Shown here one piece after another: positions 1 to 8,191 of a DNA stretch of 64,000 nucleotides. Position 1 is the first letter of the stretch. Each line of letters begins with the position of its first letter. A program made the translations under genes and the position numbers. The DNA is from an uncultured Flavobacteriales bacterium. GTDB taxonomy: Bacteria; Bacteroidota; Bacteroidia; Flavobacteriales_E; Vicingaceae. Where the stretch lies: assembly GCA_937901255.1 (NCBI GenBank), contig CALCHN010000043.1:172238-236237 (forward strand). The letters are read 5' to 3'. The notes beneath the pieces are model-generated. The model worked only from the letters and a program-made list of their open reading frames with translations, had not been told where the DNA came from and did not search any database.

Positions 1-115
1 CTCCCAGCTCCACAACAACACCTTGTTTGTCGTCTTCTTCTTGTTTTGCAAAAAAATCAATATCACAAGAAACAAATGATAGTGTAATTATAATAACTGC
101 TAAAAGTTGTTTCAT
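1..115 (-). CDS. Lipoprotein N-terminus, truncated by the window edge
   Basis: Partial gene running off the left edge; only about 38 codons from the ATG at 115 are visible. The start reads MKQLLAVIIITLSFVSC, a hydrophobic signal followed by a Cys that fits a lipobox, so export and lipid anchoring are likely. The mature part begins with an acidic stretch and then VVVELG. It follows the parvulin-type PPIase on the same strand after 48 bp, so the two are probably co-transcribed. In other Flavobacteriia a second SurA/PpiC-like protein often follows such a PPIase, and this could be one, but the visible part is too short to decide. Confidence 0.6.
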   Translation of the reverse strand, partial: MKQLLAVIIITLSFVSCDIDFFAKQEEDDKQGVVVELG

Positions 116-163
116 CGCTAATGGTTAATGATTAATTTCCAATCTCTAATCAGTAATTTCTAA

Positions 164-2143
164 TTATTGTAATTTAGACAGTACTTCTTTATGAATTTTT
201 ACTGGGTATTTTTTTCTTAATGTTTCTACCCACTCTTTTTCTAATTTGTTTTGATAATCTGAAGTAACCAATCCTCTAATCTCATCTAACAATTTAGGCT
301 GAGGAGCTAACACTTCTTTCACTTCTATCAATACCACTTCATTTTCGTTGTTAAGCTTGGTTACTGCTTTGTTTTCCCATTTAGCTTTAGCAACTAATTC
401 GCTTTGTTCTTTAGTAAATTTACCTTCTTCAATGGTTAAATTAAGCTGACTGTCTTTATTGATTTGTTTAAGAATATCCTCATTGCTATATCCTTTTTTA
501 GCTTTCGCTTTAATTAATTTCTCTACTTTTTTAGCAATTTTATCATTATTACATTTGTAGATAACTGCATCTGCACGTTCTCCCCACATGTAGTTTTGTT
601 TGTTTGCTTCGTAAAAAGCTTCTAAACCAGTAGTATCTTTAACTGCTTTGCTCCATACTTTTTCATCAGTAATGTTAAACAACAAAATGCCTTCTCTGTA
701 TTCTTGCAACAACATTCTAAACTCTTTGTTTACAACAGGAAGTCTTCTATTTTTAAACCTCATGGTCATTTCTTCAACCACTGTATTGTATAATTTGTTG
801 ATGTAAGATTTTATGTCCACATTGGTAGGCTCATTTCTGCTCATGTGGTTTTCTAATCTTTTAGCAAATTGTGTTTGTCTGTATTCAAATTTTTCACCAT
901 CTGTTGGATAAAAACCAAACATAACTTTATCCAATTTAGCAACCTCTTCAGCTTTCCATTCTCCTTTGTTAAACTTTTTTTGATCTACAGCTGTATAAAA
1001 ATCGTTTCTCCTTTTAAGCTCCTCTTTAAAATTGTTCTCTTTCTTAATATTTTCAATTACAATTTCTTTACTCTTGTTAGCTCTAGAATCTCTTGCTACT
1101 TTAGCTTTTAATGTTGGGTACAATTCTTCATAAGCTTCTAAGTTTTTCAACTCTAAACGTTTAATAATGTGCCAACCGTAATCTGTAAGAATAGGTGCTG
1201 AAATATCTCCATCATTTTGTAAATCAAAAGCAGCTGTTTCAAACTCTTCTACCATTTTTCCGGCACCAAAAGCAGGAAGTTCACCACCTCTTTTTGCAGA
1301 TTCTTTATCTTCAGAATACTGTCTTGCTAAAGCTGAAAAATCAGCATCTTCAGCAGTTACTTTTGTATAAATTTCATCTATTTTTTCCTTTTTTTGGTTG
1401 ATTTCTGCTTCACCTAATTTTTTATCTGCTCTCACCATTATATGAGCTACTTTCATAATTCCTCTGGCTTTTCTTTTATCTAAAGTTTTAACCAAGTGGT
1501 AACCAAAACTTGTTCTTACAGGCATAGAAATTTTTCCTATTTCAGTATTATAAGCAGCCGACTCAAAAGGATAAACCATTTGGAATGCTGAAAAATAACC
1601 TAAATTACCTTTATTGTTTTTTGCTGATGGATCTTCAGAAACTTCTGCAGCTACTTTTTCAAAATCTTCTCCGCCAACAATTCTTTTTCTAATTTTCATT
1701 ATTTTATTGTAAGCTGTCAAAGTATCTTTTGGATCTGCTTCTAAAGAAACTTTTACTAAAATATGAGCAGCCTTAACGTCTGTTTTCATTCTTTCGTAAG
1801 CCTCTTCAATTAGCTTTTCAGTAACTTCTCTATCGCTTAAATAAGGTTGTGCTAATTGTTTTCTGTAGCCTTCTAACTCTTGTGTGAAAGCGGGTAAAGT
1901 ATCCATTCCTAAATCTTCAGCTTCAACTACTTTTAATTTAAATTTAATGTATAAATCTAAATAGTCTTCTACTTCTTCTTTCGTATTTTTCTTATTGTCT
2001 GAGTTTTTATTGTAAATGGCTTCAAACTCTTCTAAAGTAATTTTTTTATCTCCAATTTCCATTAATATCGGGCTATCGTTTTTTTGAGCAAAAACTGCCA
2101 ATGTTCCCAATATAAAACTGATACAAACAATTATTTTTTTCAT
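164..2143 (-). CDS. Peptidylprolyl isomerase with two parvulin (PpiC/SurA-type) domains
   Basis: Periplasmic cis-trans prolyl isomerase/chaperone, probably assisting outer-membrane protein folding. The 659-aa protein opens with a signal peptide (MKKIIVCISFILGTLAVFAQ). After an alpha-helical SurA-like N-terminal region, two tandem parvulin domains lie at about residues 120-222 (KAAHILVKV, GNLGYFSAFQMVYPFE, SFGYHLVKTLDKR) and 228-332 (KVAHIMVRADKK, GGELPAFGAGKM, DYGWHIIKR). The C-terminal 320 residues are helical and charged without a domain I can name. It is downstream of guaB and upstream of a partial lipoprotein gene, all on the minus strand. The family assignment is firm; specific clients are unknown. 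Confidence 0.93.
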   Translation of the reverse strand: MKKIIVCISFILGTLAVFAQKNDSPILMEIGDKKITLEEFEAIYNKNSDNKKNTKEEVEDYLDLYIKFKLKVVEAEDLGMDTLPAFTQELEGYRKQLAQPYLSDREVTEKLIEEAYERMKTDVKAAHILVKVSLEADPKDTLTAYNKIMKIRKRIVGGEDFEKVAAEVSEDPSAKNNKGNLGYFSAFQMVYPFESAAYNTEIGKISMPVRTSFGYHLVKTLDKRKARGIMKVAHIMVRADKKLGEAEINQKKEKIDEIYTKVTAEDADFSALARQYSEDKESAKRGGELPAFGAGKMVEEFETAAFDLQNDGDISAPILTDYGWHIIKRLELKNLEAYEELYPTLKAKVARDSRANKSKEIVIENIKKENNFKEELKRRNDFYTAVDQKKFNKGEWKAEEVAKLDKVMFGFYPTDGEKFEYRQTQFAKRLENHMSRNEPTNVDIKSYINKLYNTVVEEMTMRFKNRRLPVVNKEFRMLLQEYREGILLFNITDEKVWSKAVKDTTGLEAFYEANKQNYMWGERADAVIYKCNNDKIAKKVEKLIKAKAKKGYSNEDILKQINKDSQLNLTIEEGKFTKEQSELVAKAKWENKAVTKLNNENEVVLIEVKEVLAPQPKLLDEIRGLVTSDYQNKLEKEWVETLRKKYPVKIHKEVLSKLQ

Positions 2144-2149
2144 TTTATT

Positions 2150-2225
2150 ATAATTTAATTTTTAATAAATCGCCACGAATGCACGAATTTCTAATTTCTA
2201 ATTTCTAATCTCTAATTTCCAATTT
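2150..2225. repeat. Intergenic repeat tract (heptamer tract plus CCACGAATGCACGAA phrase)
   Basis: The gap between guaB and the PPIase gene holds several TTTCTAA-type heptamers (about 2190-2229) next to the phrase cgccacgaatgcacgaat (2169-2186). Read on the guaB strand the tract runs ATTAGAGATTAGAAATTAG, starting at the guaB stop. The same polarity relative to the upstream gene is seen at other gene ends in this window. Confidence 0.75.
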
Positions 2226-3698
2226 CTATCTTCTAGAATAATTAGGAGCTTCTCTGGTAATGGTAATGTTATGCGGATGACTTTCATTCATTCCTGAAGC
2301 TGTTATTCTTATAAATTTAGCTTTTTTCAATTCTTCAATATTTCGTGCTCCACAATAACCCATTCCTGCTTTTAATCCGCCAATCATTTGATAAATTACC
2401 TCACTCAAAAACCCTTTGTAAGGTACTCTTCCCGAAATTCCTTCTGGAACTAATTTAGCAATATCATCTTCAGCATCCTGAAAATACCTGTCTTTAGAAC
2501 CTTTTTGCATAGCCTCTATTGAACCCATTCCTCTATAGGCTTTAAATTTTCTGCCTTCATAAATGATGGTTTCTCCCGGTGATTCATCAACACCCGCAAA
2601 CAATGAACCCGCCATAATTGAATCTGCTCCTGCCGATAAAGCTTTAACAATATCTCCAGTAAACCTAATTCCACCATCAGCAATTAATGGCACTCCTGTT
2701 CCTTTTAATCCTTCAGCAACCATCATTACTGCCGAAAGTTGAGGAACCCCAACACCAGCAATAATTCTTGTAGTACAAATAGAACCAGGTCCAATTCCTA
2801 CTTTCACTGCATCTGCACCAGCTTCCACCAATGCTAAAGCTGCTTCTTTAGTAGCAATATTTCCTACTACTACTTGTAAGTTTGGAAAAGTGGATTTAAC
2901 AGTTTTTAATGTTTCTATAACTCCTCTTGAATGTCCGTGAGCAGTATCAATAATTACCGCATCGACTCCTGCTTTTTCTAAAGCCCCTACTCTCTCTAAC
3001 ACATCTGCAGTTACTCCAACTGCTGCTGCTACTCTTAATCTTCCGTACTCATCTTTACAAGCATTTGGTTTAAGAATAACTTTCTTAATATCTTTATAAG
3101 TGATTAAACCAATTAGCTCATTATTTTCATTTACAACAGGCAATTTTTCAATTTTATATTCTTGAAGAATCTCTCTAGCTTTTTCTAAATTAGTTCCTTG
3201 TTTAGCTGTAATAATATTTTCAGCAGTCATTACCTGAGCAATAGGTGTTTCCATATTTTTCTGAAAACGTAAATCTCTATTGGTAACAATTCCAACCAAC
3301 TTCTTTTGTTCGTTTACCACAGGAATTCCGCCTATTTTATGTTTAGACATTAATGCCAATGCATCTCCAACATTAGCTCCATTTAATATGGTAACAGGGT
3401 CTTGAATCATACCGCTTTCAGAACGCTTAACAATTCTCACTTTTTCTGCTTGTTGCTCAATAGTCATGTTTTTATGCAACACCCCTATTCCTCCTTCTTG
3501 AGCTATAGCAATAGCCAATTTAGATTCTGTTACTGTATCCATAGCAGCAGAAACTATTGGTGTTTTAAGCTCAATTTTTTTAGTGAATTTTGTTGTGATT
3601 GAAACTTCTCTAGGAAGTACTTCTGAATAGGCAGGCACCATTAACACATCATCGTAGGTTAACCCCTCTCCTATTATTTTATCTGATAAATCGCTCAT
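2226..3698 (-). CDS. guaB: IMP dehydrogenase
   Basis: Oxidises IMP to XMP with NAD+, the committed step of GMP synthesis in the cytosol. The 490-aa length is normal for the family. The TIM barrel is interrupted by two CBS domains at about residues 97-150 and 155-207. The catalytic loop GPGSICTTR places the nucleophilic Cys near residue 308, and the flap motif YRGMGS and the GGIRFTGD phosphate-binding loop are present. The start at 3698 gives MSDLSDKIIGEGLTYDDVLM, matching the usual N-terminus. A possible -7 box on the minus strand (TACTTTCG, 3728-3721) lies about 23 bp upstream of the ATG. Confidence 0.98.
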   Translation of the reverse strand: MSDLSDKIIGEGLTYDDVLMVPAYSEVLPREVSITTKFTKKIELKTPIVSAAMDTVTESKLAIAIAQEGGIGVLHKNMTIEQQAEKVRIVKRSESGMIQDPVTILNGANVGDALALMSKHKIGGIPVVNEQKKLVGIVTNRDLRFQKNMETPIAQVMTAENIITAKQGTNLEKAREILQEYKIEKLPVVNENNELIGLITYKDIKKVILKPNACKDEYGRLRVAAAVGVTADVLERVGALEKAGVDAVIIDTAHGHSRGVIETLKTVKSTFPNLQVVVGNIATKEAALALVEAGADAVKVGIGPGSICTTRIIAGVGVPQLSAVMMVAEGLKGTGVPLIADGGIRFTGDIVKALSAGADSIMAGSLFAGVDESPGETIIYEGRKFKAYRGMGSIEAMQKGSKDRYFQDAEDDIAKLVPEGISGRVPYKGFLSEVIYQMIGGLKAGMGYCGARNIEELKKAKFIRITASGMNESHPHNITITREAPNYSRR

Positions 3699-3821
3699 AA
3701 ATTTTTGAAAATAATTGTTGCGAAAGTACTAAAAAATGTTATTTATTTTTTGTTAATTTTTACTAATTATTGTTTAGGTTTTTCTTAGCTTTACGAGCCT
3801 TTTAAAGCTTAATTTTTATTC

Positions 3822-4070
3822 ATGACAAACACTTCTAATATAAATTATCCTCTTTATAGAAAATACAAAAACAACAAATCTTATTTTAAGATTATTTCTA
3901 AAGAGGAATTTGAAGAAATTCAAGTACTTGGCAACACTTACACCCTTTATCATTTTAAAGCCAAAATATTACCCGACAGAAATTTAATTGAAGATTTAAG
4001 CATTAATTATGAAGCTTATTGCGATGTAATTTCTGAAAAAGAATATGAAACTATTAAAGAAAAGGTTTGA
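3822..4070 (+). CDS. Small protein of unknown function (82 aa)
   Basis: I do not recognise this gene. The 82-aa product begins MTNTSNINYPLYRKYKNNKS and is rich in Lys, Tyr and Glu, with no signal peptide or membrane segment, so it is probably cytosolic. It sits alone between the divergent guaB and a 440-bp non-coding stretch. The reading frame uses codons like its neighbours and has no overlapping alternative, which argues for a real gene. Confidence 0.6.
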   Translation: MTNTSNINYPLYRKYKNNKSYFKIISKEEFEEIQVLGNTYTLYHFKAKILPDRNLIEDLSINYEAYCDVISEKEYETIKEKV

Positions 4071-4331
4071 AGTTAGTATAGAAGTTTATGAGTTTAATAG
4101 TTTAAAGCTTAGAGAATTTTCAATATGATGAAGCTCGACCTTTGATTAATTTAGTATGTTTTCTTGTGGTTACAATTTAGCGAGGGCTTATAGTAAGCAA
4201 TCCTTGAACTGAAAAAGAATAAAAAAGAGCAAGCAATAGTGCCTTTTACTTGATAACCAAAAGCAAAACAGTTACAGGGCTTGGGTTGTGTGGCAAATTT
4301 TACCACTTAGAAAACCATAAATTAATCAGGA

Positions 4332-4371
4332 GTCTTGATTTTTTGCTTCTTTTGTATCAAGACAAAAGAAG
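4332..4371 (+). repeat. Interleaved inverted repeats with pseudoknot topology
   Basis: Arm a GTCTTGAT (4332-4339) pairs with ATCAAGAC (4356-4363). Arm b CTTCTTTTG (4346-4354) pairs with CAAAAGAAG (4363-4371). The order is a-b-a'-b', so both helices can only form together as a pseudoknot; otherwise they are alternatives. All pairs are exact Watson-Crick. From memory, phrases very like this recur between genes in many Bacteroidota genomes, so it may be a dispersed element rather than a local regulator. Confidence 0.7.
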
Positions 4372-4482
4372 AGCAGACCTAATAAAATGTAAAAAAATTA
4401 TTTAATTGCAAATTAGAGATTGGTTTAGAAGTTTAGTTCGAGAATCTTCCGACTTCCAACTTCCGACTTATTAGAGTTTTAT

Positions 4483-4490
4483 TATATTTG
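4483..4490 (+). promoter_or_regulatory. Probable -7 promoter box TATATTTG
   Basis: An exact match to the Bacteroidota TANNTTTG -7 box lies 21 bp before the ATG of the molybdopterin oxidoreductase gene. I do not see a clear TTTG -33 box at the usual spacing, so the assignment rests on the -7 box and its position. Confidence 0.5.
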
Positions 4491-4511
4491 TAAACATCAA
4501 AACGTATTGAC

Positions 4512-6800
4512 ATGTCAAATAGAAAAGTACAAATTGTTCCTCCAGAGGAATTTAGTAATCTTAAACTTACAGAACGAAAAGAAAAAGCTGCGGGAATTCC
4601 TGCCTTAATATCATCTATGCAACACATAAGTGAAGAGCTAGGCATCTGGCAAGGCATTAAAGTACTAAATAAAATGAATCAAAAAGACGGTTTTGATTGT
4701 CCCGGTTGTGCATGGCCCGATCCTGACGGAAAGCGTTCATCATTAGGCGAATATTGTGAAAATGGTGTAAAAGCTATAGCCGAAGAAGCCACTACCAAAA
4801 AAGTTACTCCCGATTTCTTTAAAAAACACAGCGTAGAAGAACTTAGTAAATGGACAGATTACGCTATCGGAAAGGCAGGAAGAATTACAGAACCTATGTA
4901 CTTAAAAGAAAATAGTTCTTATTATGAACCTATTTCTTGGGAAAAAGCCTTTGAATTAATTGGCAATAAACTCAATAGTCTTTCTACCCCAGATGAAGCC
5001 GTTTTTTATACATCAGGAAGAACAAGTAATGAAGCAGCTTATATGTACCAACTTTTTGTTCGTCAGTTAGGGACTAACAATTTACCCGACTGTTCCAATA
5101 TGTGCCACGAATCTAGTGGAACTGCATTAAGTGAAACATTAGGTATTGGAAAAGGAAGCGTAACCTTAGAAGATTTACATATTGCAGAAGTAATTGTTGT
5201 GATGGGTCAAAATCCGGGAACTAACCACCCTAGAATGCTTTCTGCTTTAGAAAAATGCAAAGAAAATGGTGGAAAAATAATCACCATCAACCCTATTCCT
5301 GAGGCAGGTAATAATGTGTTTATTGATCCTCAAAATCCGCTTTCTGTAATTAAAGGAGGAGAAAAAATTAATGATGTTTATTTACAGGTAAAAATTAACG
5401 GAGATATCGCTTTGTTAAAAGCCGTGTTATACCTTATGTTAGAAGCTGAAAACAAAAATCCTGGGAAAGTTTTTGACTTAGAGTTCATCAATAAGCATTG
5501 TGTGAATTATGATGAATTTATAAATGATATTAAAAACACTGATTTCAACAAAGCTGTTGCCGAAAGTGGAATTAGTGAAACTGAAATAAGAGCTTTTGCC
5601 GAATTACTCATCGAAAAGAAAAAAATTATTGTTTGTTGGGCAATGGGATTAACCCAACATAAAAATGCAGTAAATACTATTAGAGAGGTAGTAAATCTTT
5701 TATTAGTTAAAGGAAGTATAGGAAAACCCGGAGCAGGCACTTGTCCTGTTAGAGGACATAGCAATGTGCAAGGCGACAGAACCATGGGGATTTGGGAAAA
5801 ACCTAATCCCGATTTCTTAACTAAATTAGAGGAACATTTTTCTATTAATTGCCCTAAAGAAGATGGTTATGATGCCGTAGAAGCTATTAAAGCCATGCAT
5901 GAAAACAAAGTAAGGGTTTTTATGGCTATGGGAGGAAATTTTATTTCTGCCACTCCCGATAGTGAATACACGGGAAAAGCCATGCAAAATTGTGACTTAA
6001 CCATACAAGTTTCTACCAAGCTCAATCGCTCTCATTTGGTTACAGGCAAAGAAGCACTAATTCTACCTTGCATCTCTCGTTCTGAAACGGATATACAAGC
6101 CACAGGAAAACAATTTATTACCGTAGAAAATTCTATGGGAATTGTACATAAAAGTAAAGGAAGTTTTGAGCCTGCTTCACCTCATTTACAAAGTGAACAT
6201 GCTATTATTGCTGGAATTGCAAATGCCACTTTTAAAAATAGTCCGATTAATTGGACAGCCATGAAGGATGATTACAATGTAGTAAGAAATCACATTGCAG
6301 CTACTATTCCCGGTTTTGAAAACTTTAATGAAAAAGTGCAACAACCAAGTGGTTTTTATTTGCCTAATGGTGCAAGAGAACGAAATTTTAATCTGCCCGA
6401 CAAAAAAGCAAAGTTTACCGTTAATCCGTTAGCAGAAAATAAGGTAGCGAAAGGGAATTTTATTATGATGACCATAAGAACGCACGACCAATACAACACT
6501 ACTATTTATGGTATGGATGATAGATACAGAGGAATCATCAATGAAAGAAGAGTAATCTTAATGAACGAATCGGACATTGAAGAAAGTAATTTGAAAGCAG
6601 AACAAATTGTTCATCTAACTAGCTTTTTCAATGGTGAAGAACGTGTTGCCCGCAATTTTAAAATTGTTCCTTACAACATTGCAAAAGGTTGTGTTGCCAC
6701 TTATTTCCCAGAAACAAATGTATTGGTTCCTATAGATAGTGTTGCTGATAAAAGCAATACGCCCGTTTCTAAGTTTATTGAAGTGGCAATTTCTCATTAA
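4512..6800 (+). CDS. FdhF/YdeP-family molybdopterin oxidoreductase
   Basis: A 762-aa member of the molybdopterin bis-MGD oxidoreductase superfamily, closest in pattern to the YdeP branch of formate dehydrogenase alpha-like proteins; the physiological substrate of that branch is not settled. The N-terminus has the branch-typical DCPGCAWPDP (about residues 58-67), followed by the Mo domain (TSGRTSNEAAYMYQLF, NMCHESSG, GQNPGTNHPRML) and the C-terminal MGD-binding barrel (TIRTHDQYNTTIYGMDDRYR). No complete N-terminal 4Fe-4S cysteine set and no twin-arginine signal are visible, so it should be cytosolic. hutI starts 33 bp downstream, suggesting one transcript. Molybdopterin genes (MoeB-like, moaE) lie 30 kb away. 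Confidence 0.9.
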   Translation: MSNRKVQIVPPEEFSNLKLTERKEKAAGIPALISSMQHISEELGIWQGIKVLNKMNQKDGFDCPGCAWPDPDGKRSSLGEYCENGVKAIAEEATTKKVTPDFFKKHSVEELSKWTDYAIGKAGRITEPMYLKENSSYYEPISWEKAFELIGNKLNSLSTPDEAVFYTSGRTSNEAAYMYQLFVRQLGTNNLPDCSNMCHESSGTALSETLGIGKGSVTLEDLHIAEVIVVMGQNPGTNHPRMLSALEKCKENGGKIITINPIPEAGNNVFIDPQNPLSVIKGGEKINDVYLQVKINGDIALLKAVLYLMLEAENKNPGKVFDLEFINKHCVNYDEFINDIKNTDFNKAVAESGISETEIRAFAELLIEKKKIIVCWAMGLTQHKNAVNTIREVVNLLLVKGSIGKPGAGTCPVRGHSNVQGDRTMGIWEKPNPDFLTKLEEHFSINCPKEDGYDAVEAIKAMHENKVRVFMAMGGNFISATPDSEYTGKAMQNCDLTIQVSTKLNRSHLVTGKEALILPCISRSETDIQATGKQFITVENSMGIVHKSKGSFEPASPHLQSEHAIIAGIANATFKNSPINWTAMKDDYNVVRNHIAATIPGFENFNEKVQQPSGFYLPNGARERNFNLPDKKAKFTVNPLAENKVAKGNFIMMTIRTHDQYNTTIYGMDDRYRGIINERRVILMNESDIEESNLKAEQIVHLTSFFNGEERVARNFKIVPYNIAKGCVATYFPETNVLVPIDSVADKSNTPVSKFIEVAISH

Positions 6801-6832
6801 AAATTAATTTATCTAAAACCCAAAGCCCTAAA

Positions 6833-8086
6833 ATGAAAAAAATCTTAATAAAAAACATCAAAGAACTTATTCAGGTAGAAACAACTCCTAAAGAAAAGGT
6901 GGTTGGTAAAGAAATGGCAACCCTTAATACTTTAAAAAATGCATGGTTAGCCATAGAAGGAGATAGAATAATAGCTTTTGGCTCTATGGAAAATTGGGGT
7001 GGAATTACAGATTGGTCAAATTTAGAAGTCATTGACGCTAGTGACAAAATAGTGATGCCTACTTTTTGCGACTCTCACACGCACATTGTTTTTGCTGCAA
7101 CAAGAGAAAGTGAATTTGTAGATAGAATTAATGGACTTACTTACGAAGAAATTGCCGCTAAAGGCGGTGGAATTTTAAATTCTGCTAAAAAATTACAGGC
7201 TGCTTCAGAAAATGAATTGTTTGATGCTGCTCTTCATAGGATTAATGAAGTAATTAGCACTGGAACAGGAGCTATAGAAATTAAAAGCGGCTACGGACTT
7301 ACTGTTGAAAGTGAAATAAAAATGTTACGAGTAATTAAACGACTAAAAGCTGCTTGTCCTGTTATCATAAAAGCTACTTTTTTGGGAGCTCATGCGCTAC
7401 CTAAACCTTTTAAAGAAAATAGAAATGGATATATCAATAGCATTATAAATGAAATGCTTCCTATTATAAAAGAAGAAAACTTAGCTGATTATATTGATGT
7501 TTTTTGTGAGAAAAATTATTTTACTCCCGAAGAAACAGAACGAATTATTCAGGCAGGAATAAAACAAGGGTTAACTCCCAAAATACACGTTAACCAATTT
7601 AACTCTATTGGTGGAATTCAGGTGGGGATTAAAAACAATGCGTTATCTGTTGATCATTTAGAAGTAATGACAGAGCAAGACATTAAAGATTTAGCCAATT
7701 CATCCACTATGCCTACGTTACTTCCCTCTTGTTCTTTCTTTTTAAATATTCCTTATGCTCCTGCAAGAGAACTTATTAATAACAATTTGCCTGTTTGTTT
7801 AGCTACAGATTACAATCCCGGATCAACCCCTTCAGGAAACATGCCTTTTGTACTTTCATTAGCCTGTATAAAATTAAGAATGACTCCCGAAGAAGCGATA
7901 AATGCAGCTACCATAAACGGAGCTTATGCTATGAATTTAAGTAATGAGCTTGGTAGCATAGCTGTTGGCAAAAAAGCTAACCTTATTATTACAAAAGCAA
8001 TACCTTCTTTCCACCATATACCTTACGCTTTTGGCTCTAATCCTGTTGAAACTGTTATTTTAAATGGCGAAAAAGTAAGTTTTTAA
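6833..8086 (+). CDS. hutI: Imidazolonepropionase
   Basis: Hydrolyses 4-imidazolone-5-propionate to N-formimino-L-glutamate in histidine degradation. The 417-aa protein is an amidohydrolase: the metal-binding CDSHTHIVFAATRESEF is near residues 82-98, followed by the family block EEIAAKGGGILNSA and later HVNQFNSIGG and ATDYNPGSTPSGNMPF. The usual hutU/hutH genes are not adjacent. It follows the YdeP-like oxidoreductase by 33 bp on the same strand and is probably co-transcribed with it, an unusual pairing. No leader peptide is present, so it is cytosolic. Confidence 0.95.
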   Translation: MKKILIKNIKELIQVETTPKEKVVGKEMATLNTLKNAWLAIEGDRIIAFGSMENWGGITDWSNLEVIDASDKIVMPTFCDSHTHIVFAATRESEFVDRINGLTYEEIAAKGGGILNSAKKLQAASENELFDAALHRINEVISTGTGAIEIKSGYGLTVESEIKMLRVIKRLKAACPVIIKATFLGAHALPKPFKENRNGYINSIINEMLPIIKEENLADYIDVFCEKNYFTPEETERIIQAGIKQGLTPKIHVNQFNSIGGIQVGIKNNALSVDHLEVMTEQDIKDLANSSTMPTLLPSCSFFLNIPYAPARELINNNLPVCLATDYNPGSTPSGNMPFVLSLACIKLRMTPEEAINAATINGAYAMNLSNELGSIAVGKKANLIITKAIPSFHHIPYAFGSNPVETVILNGEKVSF

Positions 8087-8191
8087 TCCAAAATTCTTCT
8101 TTTTAAGATTCCAAGAGTTTAAGTATTTCCACTAATTTTTTATGTGAATTATTGTTAATTTTATGACCGATAATTACTAAAAACTCTATCC

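Larger units (their letters stand above)
4071..4511. other. Non-coding 441-bp stretch with several repeat-like elements
   Basis: No convincing gene. It contains an AT-rich periodic tract just after the small gene (4072-4115), an element with interleaved inverted repeats (4332-4371), an ATTAGAGATTGG-type tract (4404-4420), three copies of a TTCCGAC/TTCCAAC heptamer (4447-4468) and a TATATTTG promoter box (4483-4490) for the downstream oxidoreductase gene. Confidence 0.7.
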
